From Cellulosimicrobium composti (lineage in GTDB: Bacteria; Actinomycetota; Actinomycetes; Actinomycetales; Cellulomonadaceae): 64,000 bases of DNA. Location: positions 25,672-89,671 of the forward strand of contig NZ_WMKA01000001.1 of the NCBI RefSeq assembly GCF_009711085.1, written 5' to 3'. Positions 24,793 through 31,884 of the stretch are shown piece after piece. The stretch's first letter is position 1. The number at the start of each line of letters is the position of its first letter. The notes under the pieces were generated by a model that was not told the DNA's origin, made no database searches, and saw only the letters and a list, made by a program, of their open reading frames with translations. Both the position numbers and the translations under genes were made by a program.

Positions 24793-26268
24793 TCACCACT
24801 CGACCTGCGGCGACTCGTGGAACGCGTTCCCCGCCCGGCGCCACGCGTGCGCCTCGCGGGCCACGCGGCGGCGGTAGTCGTCCCAGTCCTTGCGGTCGGC
24901 GGCCGTCCACGCGACCTCCGCGACGGCGCTCAGGCGCGGCAGGAGCATGGTGAACAGCGCCTCCGGCGTAGGGATGCGCTCGGTCCACACCGCGGCCTCG
25001 ACGCCCTCGATCGTCTCGGCCGGCAGCCCGGGCACGGCGTCCTCGGGCTCCCAGTCGTAGGAGTCGCGGACCTCGACGAGGCCCGCCCACTCCTGGCCGA
25101 ACGGGAAGTCGGCCGTGTACTTCATGTCGAGGTACACGCGGTTCGCGGGCGACAGGATGACGCGCGCCCCGGCCTTCGCCGCGTCGACGAGGTACGTGAG
25201 GTCCATGGGGTGCGTGTCCCAGTACTGCACGAGCGTGCCCGGGCGCAGCGGGGCCTTGGCCGCCTCCTGCCACGCGACCGGCGTCTTGCCCGCCTCGACC
25301 ACGAGCCGCTCGCACAGCTCGACGAACCGCGCGTACTCCGCCGGCTCCATCTTCAGCACCTCGTCGCCGCCGAAGTGCACGTGCTCGCCGTCGGTCGCGC
25401 GGGCGAGGTCGGTGAAGACGTCGCGCAGGAACGGCTCGGTGGCGGGCAGGTCGAACGTGAGGCGCGAGAAGCCGACCTCGATCCCCGAGTACGCGTCGGT
25501 CGGGACGCCGTCGGGCATGAGGTCCCCGTACACGTGGGTCGCCGCGTTGATGTGCCCGGGGACGTCGATCTCGGGCACCACGCGCACGAACCGCTCGGCC
25601 GCGTGGTCCTGCAGCGCGCGGAACTCGGCGAGCGACAGGTGGCCGCCCGTGCCGCCGGACGTGTCGGTCCCGGAGGAGAGCTTGGCGAGCTCGGGCCGCG
25701 ACGGCGACTCGATGCGCCAGCCCTGGTCGTCCGTGAGGTGCAGGTGCAGCACGTTGAGCTTGTACGACGCCATGACGTCGATCACGGCGCGCAGCGCGTC
25801 GAGCCCGAAGAAGGTGCGCGCGACGTCGAGGGACAGGCCGCGCCACGCGTAGCGCGGGGCGTCGTGCACGACGACGTGCGGCACCCGGGCGGGCCCGTCG
25901 CCCGGCGTCTCGACGAGCTGGCGCAGCGTCTGGGCCGCGTGGAGAAGCCCAACGGGCTCCGCCGCCGTCGCCGTGACCCCCGCGGCGTCGACGACGAGGC
26001 TGTAGCGCTCGGCGCTCGTGGAGCCGGCGGGGCCGGCCTGCTCGTCGAGCCGCAGCACGAGCGCGGTCGCGTCCGCCGGCGCGACGCCGGACGCCGGGTC
26101 GTCGTGCGTCGCGGTGACGCCGCCGACCGCGCCGAGGAGCTCGGCGACCCGGTCGCCGAGCCACGGCGCCGTCTGCTCGAGCCCGAGCGCGTGGACCGCG
26201 AGGGCCGCGACGGGCAGGTGCCCGTCACCGGGCTCGACCTGCAGGGGCTGGGGAATGACCGCGACCAT
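24793..26268 (-). CDS. Beta-N-acetylhexosaminidase, glycoside hydrolase family 20
   Basis: 491 residues without a signal peptide, so probably cytoplasmic and acting on imported chitobiose or other GlcNAc-terminated glycans. An N-terminal GH20b-like domain (1-135) is followed by the TIM barrel ('YAWRGLSLDVARTFF', 'LNVLHLHLTDDQGWRIE'). The catalytic pair is Asp302-Glu303 in 'HFGGDEV'; 'VPEIDVPGH', 'YWDTHP' and 'EAAVWTERI' complete the sugar-binding site. ATG at 26266-26268 has GAAGGTG upstream. A LacI-type operator lies 28 bases upstream (26296-26307). Function pairs logically with the chitobiose-phosphorylase-like gene at 46606, although the two loci are 20 kb apart. Confidence 0.94.
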   Translation of the reverse strand: MVAVIPQPLQVEPGDGHLPVAALAVHALGLEQTAPWLGDRVAELLGAVGGVTATHDDPASGVAPADATALVLRLDEQAGPAGSTSAERYSLVVDAAGVTATAAEPVGLLHAAQTLRQLVETPGDGPARVPHVVVHDAPRYAWRGLSLDVARTFFGLDALRAVIDVMASYKLNVLHLHLTDDQGWRIESPSRPELAKLSSGTDTSGGTGGHLSLAEFRALQDHAAERFVRVVPEIDVPGHINAATHVYGDLMPDGVPTDAYSGIEVGFSRLTFDLPATEPFLRDVFTDLARATDGEHVHFGGDEVLKMEPAEYARFVELCERLVVEAGKTPVAWQEAAKAPLRPGTLVQYWDTHPMDLTYLVDAAKAGARVILSPANRVYLDMKYTADFPFGQEWAGLVEVRDSYDWEPEDAVPGLPAETIEGVEAAVWTERIPTPEALFTMLLPRLSAVAEVAWTAADRKDWDDYRRRVAREAHAWRRAGNAFHESPQVEW

Positions 26269-26295
26269 CGGGCACCTTCGTCGTCTGGGGAGGAT

Positions 26296-26307
26296 CGAAA
26301 CGATTCG
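26296..26307. promoter_or_regulatory. LacI-type operator upstream of the GH20 gene
   Basis: CGAAACGATTCG is symmetric about a central CG with one mismatched pair, the usual form of LacI-family operators in actinobacterial sugar genes. It lies 28 bases before the GH20 start codon. No lacI gene is adjacent, so the regulator must be elsewhere. Confidence 0.5.
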
Positions 26308-26363
26308 GCTTTTGCAAGCACCACACCCTAACCCCTGCCCGCAGCAGTTCCAACCGCCCCCGG

Positions 26364-27992
26364 TCAGAGCGCGGGAGCGACGTACCGCGGGCTCGGGTCG
26401 AGCGCGAGGACGCCCTCGACGTCGCGCGCCGGGTCCGCCGAGCCCGTGGTCCAGCCGCCCACGACACCCTCGGGCACGCCGTCGAGGAGCACACCCCACT
26501 CGCGCACGCGCTCGCCGAACCCGTTCCTCGACGTCGACTGCACGACCACCTGCGCCTCGCCCGCGCCGAGGTCGAGGTCCGCGCCGTCGCGCACGGCGTC
26601 GGCGTCCGCGCGCTGCACCACGACGAGCTTCTGGGGCAGGGCGTGCTCGCGCACGACACCGGCGACGACGTCGATCGCGGCGCCGAGCTCCGCGGCGTCG
26701 ACCGTGCCGGCGGGCGTCCCCTCGCCGGGGCGGCGCGCGTCGACGTCGAGCGCGACGCCCACCGTCGTGCGCGCGAGGAGGTCGGCGTACTCCGCGACCT
26801 GCTCGTCGAACGTCGCCCGCCCGGGCTCGATCCGCAGGACGACGTGGACGCCCGCGGCCTCCGCGGCGTCCACGAGCGGCGCGAGCTCCTCCGCCGGGAT
26901 CTCGGTCGAGTAGTCGCGGTCCGGGCCCGCGGACGACGACGCGCGCGTCGCCGGCACCTCGAGCACCGGGACGACGACCTCGTCCGGGGACACCTCGGCG
27001 TACGCGCCGGCGGCCTGCTGCGCGCGCTCGACGGCGGCCGACCGGGCCTCCTCCCCCACCGCGACCAGGCTGCGCGTGACCGCGTCGGCCCCGACCGCGA
27101 CGTACCGCACGCCGTCGGCGAGCACGAGCTGCGATCCGCTCGGCAGCAGCGCGCCCGCCTCGGCGGTGCGCAGGCGCCACGCGAGGTCCTCCGCCTCGCC
27201 GAAGCTCTCGCCGATGCCCACGACGGCGAGCGCCTTGGCGGCCGCGACCGCGTCGACGACCTCGGCCGACGACCGCGGGTCCCCGCCCGGCACCTCGAGC
27301 GGCACGGCGCCGGCCGCGCGCGCGGTCGCGATCGCGGCGGACTGCGGCCCGCCCGCGGCGTCGAGGCTCCCGGGCTCGGTGAGCGCGAGCACCTCGGTCA
27401 GCGTCTCGGGCTCGCCACGCTCGGGCAGCGCCGCGCGGACGTCCTCGAGGTCGTGCGGGTCGACCGTCCCGTCGACCCCCAGCGCCCCCACGTCGAGCAG
27501 CACCCGGTCGACGCCGTCCACGTCGCCGAGCGTCGCGCGCCGGGGGGCCTCGTCCTCCGCGCCCTCCTCCTGCCCCGGGGGCGCGTCGGCCTCCCCCACC
27601 TCGACCACGGCCACGGTGCCGAGGCGACCGAGCTCGGTGCGCAGGCCGCCGTCGGAGATCGCGCCGCCGACGAGCAGGACGGGCGCGGCGAGCTCGACCG
27701 CGGCCGCGGCAGCCGTCGCACGCGCCTCCTCGTCGTCCGCGACGGCCAGGACGACGACCGGCGCGGACGTGAAGAACGCCTGGCTGCTCGTCAGCGCGAG
27801 CTCCGCGGGGTCGGTCGAGCCGAGCACGAGCACGTCGTCGGGCGGCTCGGCTGCCCGGGCGACGAGCGTCGCCTCGCTCGGGGTCGGTCCGTCCGCCTCC
27901 GCGGTCTCCGCGGCGCACCCGCCGAGCGCCGCGCCGGCGCCGAGCACGAGCGGGAGGACGACAGGGATGAATCGGACCTTCCGTGAGTTCAC
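26364..27992 (-). CDS. Lipoprotein of unknown function with cell-wall-binding-like N-half and TIM-barrel-like C-half
   Basis: 542 residues. The signal peptide ends in a lipobox ('AALGGCAAE'). The N-half repeats the pattern 'DDVLVLGSTDPAELALTSSQAFF', 'PVVVLAVADDEEA', 'PVLLVGGAISDGGLRTELGRLGTVAVVEVGE', recalling cell-wall-binding repeat 2 (CW_binding_2) proteins. The C-half ('VVVPVLEVPATRASS', 'GVHVVLRIEPGRATFDEQVAEYADLL', 'GVALDVDAR', 'LVVVQRADADAVRDG') looks like an alpha/beta barrel that begins a polysaccharide-hydrolase fold, without an obvious catalytic motif. GTG at 27990-27992 follows GATGAT by exactly 6 nt (leaderless). I do not recognise a function; surface location is the only safe statement. 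Confidence 0.75.
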   Translation of the reverse strand: MNSRKVRFIPVVLPLVLGAGAALGGCAAETAEADGPTPSEATLVARAAEPPDDVLVLGSTDPAELALTSSQAFFTSAPVVVLAVADDEEARATAAAAAVELAAPVLLVGGAISDGGLRTELGRLGTVAVVEVGEADAPPGQEEGAEDEAPRRATLGDVDGVDRVLLDVGALGVDGTVDPHDLEDVRAALPERGEPETLTEVLALTEPGSLDAAGGPQSAAIATARAAGAVPLEVPGGDPRSSAEVVDAVAAAKALAVVGIGESFGEAEDLAWRLRTAEAGALLPSGSQLVLADGVRYVAVGADAVTRSLVAVGEEARSAAVERAQQAAGAYAEVSPDEVVVPVLEVPATRASSSAGPDRDYSTEIPAEELAPLVDAAEAAGVHVVLRIEPGRATFDEQVAEYADLLARTTVGVALDVDARRPGEGTPAGTVDAAELGAAIDVVAGVVREHALPQKLVVVQRADADAVRDGADLDLGAGEAQVVVQSTSRNGFGERVREWGVLLDGVPEGVVGGWTTGSADPARDVEGVLALDPSPRYVAPAL

Positions 27993-28192
27993 GCCCCCAT
28001 CATCGCGCACCCTCGCGCACTCGCTCGACGCCGGATGTGGAGGACTCGTGACGACCGGCCCGTCGGGTGGACGCGCGTCGGAGCGCCCCTCGGCCCGACG
28101 ACCCGACTCGGGGCGCGCCGGGCGAAGGCCGGGACTCGCGCGGGCTCGACCGGCATACTGGGCGGGCCGCAACCAACCGCCGAGGAGATCGC

Positions 28193-28696
28193 ATGTCGAC
28201 CCCCGACCAGCCTGACCAGAACCCGCAGCAGCCGGGCGCGACGCCGTCGGGTCCGCCCGCCTACGGCGCGCCCGAGCCGGGCCAGCCGCAGCAGCCGCCG
28301 CAGGCCCCGCAGCACGGCGCCCCGCAGGCGCCCCAGTACGGTGCCCCGCAGGCGCCGCAGTACAACGCCCCGCAGCAGGGCTCGCCGTACTCGGCCCCCG
28401 GCCAGGGCGAGGACCCCGGCAAGACGATGGGCATCGTCGGCCTCGTCCTGTCGTTCCTGGGCTGCCTCTCGATCGTCGGCCTGATCCTCAGCATCGTGGC
28501 CTACAACAAGTCGAAGAAGGCCGGCTACAAGAACGGCGTCGCGCTCGCCGGCATCATCGTCGGTGCCGTCGTGCTGGTGATCTCGATCATCGTCGCGATC
28601 GTCGTCGGCACCGCGTCGTTCGCCCTCATCGAGAAGTGCAACGAGCTCGGCCCGGGCACGCACTACGAGAACGGCGTCGAGTACACCTGCGGCTGA
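28193..28696 (+). CDS. DUF4190 membrane protein with proline/glutamine-rich N-terminal repeats
   Basis: 167 residues. Residues ~1-75 are Pro/Gln/Ala-rich with repeats of the form 'APQ(Y/H)GAPQ'. Two membrane helices follow ('MGIVGLVLSFLGCLSIVGLILSIVAY' and 'GVALAGIIVGAVVLVISIIVAIVVG'), matching DUF4190. A short outer tail carries two Cys ('IEKCNE...YTCG') that may pair. ATG at 28193 has GAGGAG 7 nt upstream. It is followed by a strong bidirectional terminator and lies alone. Similar proteins in actinobacteria have no assigned function. Confidence 0.87.
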   Translation: MSTPDQPDQNPQQPGATPSGPPAYGAPEPGQPQQPPQAPQHGAPQAPQYGAPQAPQYNAPQQGSPYSAPGQGEDPGKTMGIVGLVLSFLGCLSIVGLILSIVAYNKSKKAGYKNGVALAGIIVGAVVLVISIIVAIVVGTASFALIEKCNELGPGTHYENGVEYTCG

Positions 28697-28718
28697 CCGC
28701 CGGCGTGCACCGCACGTG

Positions 28719-28751
28719 ACGAAGGCCCCCGCCGACGGCGGGGGCCTTCGT
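28719..28751. terminator. Strong bidirectional hairpin terminator
   Basis: A perfect 15-bp stem (28719-28733 and 28737-28751) with a GAC loop lies between the convergent DUF4190 and FGE genes. The right arm reads ...GGGGGCCTTCGT. Confidence 0.8.
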
Positions 28752-28756
28752 CGTCC

Positions 28757-29659
28757 TCACGCGGCGTCGTCGTCGGCCGCGCAGCGGAACCCGAGGTGCG
28801 TCGTCGCGCTGTCGTCCGACTGCGGCGACCGGGCCGCGGGGCGGTACCGCCGGCAGTACTCCGGCGCGCACAGGTGCGACCCGCCCTTGGTCACCCGCAT
28901 GACCTGCGGCGACGTCGTCGGCGCCAGGAGGCTCGGGCGCGACCCGGCGTCGGGGCCGCCCGTGCCGGGCACGACGTGGCGCGGCGCGAACGTGTCGACC
29001 GTCCACTCCCACGTGTTTCCGATCATGTCGACCAGCCCGTACCCGTTGGGCGGGAAGGTCCCGACCGGCGACGTCCCGCCCCAGCCCGCGTCGAGGTAGG
29101 GGAACCGGCCCTGCCACGTGTTCGCCATGACACGGCCGCCGGGCGCGAGCTCGTCGCCCCACGCGAACTCCGCGCCGTCGAGGCCGCCGCGCGCGGCGCG
29201 CTCCCACTCGACCTCCGTCGGCAGACGGCGCCCGGCCCACGCCGCGTACGCCGACGCGTCCTCGAACGCGACGAGCACCACCGGGTGGTCGGGTCGGTCG
29301 TCGACGTCGGAGCCCGGCCCCTGCGGCGAGCGCCACGACGCACCGGGCTGCCAGCGCCACCACTGCCGCCAGTCGCGCAGGTCGACGGGGCCCGCGGTCG
29401 GGGTGAAGACGAGGCCGCCGGGCACGAGGTCCGCGGGGTCGGCGCCCGGGAAGTCCGCCGGGTCGAGCGCGCGCTCGGCGACGGTCACGTAGCCCGTGTC
29501 CGCGACGAACGCGGCGAACTGCGCGTTGGTCACGGGGTGCCGCTCGACGAGGAACGGCGCGACCTCACGGTCGTGCGCCGGCCCCTCCTCCGGGTAGTGG
29601 GCGTCGGACCCCATGCGGTACGTCCCACCCGGGACGGCGACGAGCTCCGTGAGGTCCAC
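28757..29659 (-). CDS. Formylglycine-generating enzyme (SUMF1/FGE family)
   Basis: 300 residues. FGE uses copper and oxygen to convert a Cys in CXPXR motifs of type I sulfatases to formylglycine. Unlike the many non-catalytic SUMF1-domain proteins, both active-site cysteines are present: Cys264 and Cys269 in 'GGSHLCAPEYCRRYR'. The surrounding 'SDDSATTHLGFRCA', the N-terminal 'VAVPGGTYRMGSDAHYPEEGPAH' and 'MIGNTWEWTVD' also match true FGEs. GTG at 29657-29659 follows TATGCT (29666-29671, minus) by 6 nt, predicting a leaderless mRNA. No sulfatase is encoded in the window, so its substrates lie elsewhere. Confidence 0.92.
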   Translation of the reverse strand: MDLTELVAVPGGTYRMGSDAHYPEEGPAHDREVAPFLVERHPVTNAQFAAFVADTGYVTVAERALDPADFPGADPADLVPGGLVFTPTAGPVDLRDWRQWWRWQPGASWRSPQGPGSDVDDRPDHPVVLVAFEDASAYAAWAGRRLPTEVEWERAARGGLDGAEFAWGDELAPGGRVMANTWQGRFPYLDAGWGGTSPVGTFPPNGYGLVDMIGNTWEWTVDTFAPRHVVPGTGGPDAGSRPSLLAPTTSPQVMRVTKGGSHLCAPEYCRRYRPAARSPQSDDSATTHLGFRCAADDDAA

Positions 29660-29697
29660 GCGGCCAGCATAGGTCGCCGGGCCCGCACGACGTGCCG

Positions 29698-31884
29698 CTA
29701 CATCAGCCGGGTGGACTCGAGCGCCTTCGCGAGGTCGTCGTTGAACCCGATGAGCGGGACCCGGAGCACGAGCCCCAGGAGCAGGGCGGGCACGACGAAG
29801 AGGACGAGACATCCGAGCGAGATCCAGAAGTCACCCTCGTAGATCCCCGCGATCGCCGCGCGGACCGCGCTCGTCGCGTGCGTGACGGGGAGGAAGGGAC
29901 TGATGTTCTGGAACCACTGCGGCAGGACGCTCAGCGGGTACGCCCCTCCCCCGGCCGAGATCTGGACGACGAGGAGGAAGACGGCGAGTGCCTTGCCCGC
30001 CTCGCCGAACGACAGGACCAGCGTGTACGTGATGAGCGAGAAGACGAGCGACATCACCCACCCCGCGAGGATGAGCAGGGCCGGGTAGACCGGTCGCACC
30101 CCGACGAAGCCGATGAGCCCCACGTACAGCAGCGAGCTCTGCAGCAGGGCGAGGACGGCGAAGATGCCGTAGCGCCCGAAGTACTCCTGAGGGAGCGTGA
30201 GGCCCGCCCCGAACGGGAGGCGGTCGCGCACGACGTCGACCCGGATCAGGACCGAGAGCAGCAGGGCACCGACCCACAGGCCCAGCACGGAGTAGAAGGG
30301 CGCCATCTGCGCCCCGAACGTGTCGACCTCGAACACCGGGATGGTCCGGAGCGCGACCGGCGTGGTCAGCTCGCCGGCGAAGGTCTGCGCGTCGGGGCCG
30401 ATGATCGTGGTGAGCGCGCTGAGGTCGCCCGACTCCGAGGCGTCGCGCAGCGCGGACGCGACGCCGTCGAACCGGGCCGCTGCGGCCTCCAGGTCCTCGG
30501 AGATCGTCGACAGGGTGCCCTCGGCGGCGGTGAGCACGCCGGTGAGGGAGCCGGAGCCCTCGGACAGGGCGGCGACCGCGCCCGACAGGTCGTCGCCGAT
30601 CGCGACGAACCCGCCGTTGACCGACGCGAGCGTCCCGGCGAGCTGCTCGAGCTGCGGCCGCAGGCTCTGGGAGTACGAGCTCTCGACCCCCTCGACGGCG
30701 CTCCTCGCCTCGTCGACGACCGCGATCACCTCGTCGCGCGTCGCCTGGCTGTCGACCTCGCCCTGGGTCAGGCGCGTGGCCGCCTCCTGGATGCGGTCGC
30801 GCAGCAGCTCCTGCCGGGCGAGGGCCCCGTCGATGCGGGAGACGACCAGCTCGAGCGCGTCCCGCAGCGCCGGGTCGGTCGCCGTGTCCGCCTGCGCCTG
30901 GAGCTCGTCGCGCAGACCCTGGTACGCCGCGATCTGCGCGTCGACCTGCCCGGCGAGCGTGTTCAGGGTGGCGACCGTCGCCTGGCTCTGCGAGCCCAGC
31001 GACGTGAAGAGCTGGTCCACCTGGGTGCCGAGCGCCCGATAGCTGTCCGCGCTCGTCGAGAACGCCGCGGCCAGGGACCCGGTCGCCGTCTCCAGCGTCG
31101 TGCCGAGGCGCCGTGCCGCGGTGGACCCGTCGCCGATCGCGCCGGCCGTCTCGCGCAGCGCCGAGTCCGAGGAGGTCGCGAGCGACGTCGCACCGGTCAC
31201 GAGCGGCTTGCTCGCCGAGACGAGCAGGCCGAGCGCCTGCGCGCTGTCGGCGCCCGCACGGAGCTGGGAGGCGAGCGCCGCGGCGTTCGCCTCCAGCCGG
31301 GCGATGGCCGCGCGCGTCTCGGGGTCCTCGAGGTTGTCCGCGAGCGACGCGACGACGCCCAGCCCGACCTCGTTCAACGTCTTCGTGAAGGTCTCGTTGA
31401 TCTGCACGGAGACGTCGGTCGCCGCCTCGCCCGTGATCTTCGGCGACAGCGCGTTCGTCTTCTCGTTCGTGTAGTAGTCGATCCGGGCCGAGGTGGCGCC
31501 CGGCACGAGGAACGTCATCATCTGCCGGCTGAAGTCCGGGGGGAGCACGAGAGCGGCGTAGTACTCCTCCGACTCGGTGCCCCGGACCGCCTGCTCCGGG
31601 CTCGTGAACACCCAGTCCAGGTCGGCGTTGGCGCGCAACGCCGACAGGACCTGGTCCCCGATGTTGATCCGCACGGGCAGGAGGCCGCCCTCGTACCCCT
31701 CGTCCGCATTGGCCACCGCGACCTTGAGGTCCTTCGTGTTGCCGAACGGGTCCCAGCTCGCGAGCACGTTGAACCACGCGAAGAACGAGGGGATGACGAC
31801 GACCCCGAAGAGCACGACGAGCGCGATCGTGCTCCGCGTCGCCTGCCGCAGGTCGTGGCGGAAGAGCCGGGAGACGTTGTTCAC
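29698..31884 (-). CDS. YhgE/Pip-family membrane protein, downstream copy
   Basis: 728 residues. One N-terminal membrane helix ('TIALVVLFGVVVIPSFFAWFNVLASWDPFGNT') is followed by the family block 'LKVAVANADEGYEG', a ~450-residue external region rich in Ala/Ser/Thr heptads (coiled coil, about 190-490) and five or six C-terminal ABC2-like helices ending 'FNDDLAKALESTRLM'. Members include the phage-infection protein Pip and the type VII-like secretion protein EsaA relatives; exact role unknown, probably envelope stress or export. GTG at 31882-31884 overlaps the stop of the upstream paralogue by 4 bp (GTGA), so the two are translated together and may form a heteromer. Confidence 0.9.
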   Translation of the reverse strand: MNNVSRLFRHDLRQATRSTIALVVLFGVVVIPSFFAWFNVLASWDPFGNTKDLKVAVANADEGYEGGLLPVRINIGDQVLSALRANADLDWVFTSPEQAVRGTESEEYYAALVLPPDFSRQMMTFLVPGATSARIDYYTNEKTNALSPKITGEAATDVSVQINETFTKTLNEVGLGVVASLADNLEDPETRAAIARLEANAAALASQLRAGADSAQALGLLVSASKPLVTGATSLATSSDSALRETAGAIGDGSTAARRLGTTLETATGSLAAAFSTSADSYRALGTQVDQLFTSLGSQSQATVATLNTLAGQVDAQIAAYQGLRDELQAQADTATDPALRDALELVVSRIDGALARQELLRDRIQEAATRLTQGEVDSQATRDEVIAVVDEARSAVEGVESSYSQSLRPQLEQLAGTLASVNGGFVAIGDDLSGAVAALSEGSGSLTGVLTAAEGTLSTISEDLEAAAARFDGVASALRDASESGDLSALTTIIGPDAQTFAGELTTPVALRTIPVFEVDTFGAQMAPFYSVLGLWVGALLLSVLIRVDVVRDRLPFGAGLTLPQEYFGRYGIFAVLALLQSSLLYVGLIGFVGVRPVYPALLILAGWVMSLVFSLITYTLVLSFGEAGKALAVFLLVVQISAGGGAYPLSVLPQWFQNISPFLPVTHATSAVRAAIAGIYEGDFWISLGCLVLFVVPALLLGLVLRVPLIGFNDDLAKALESTRLM

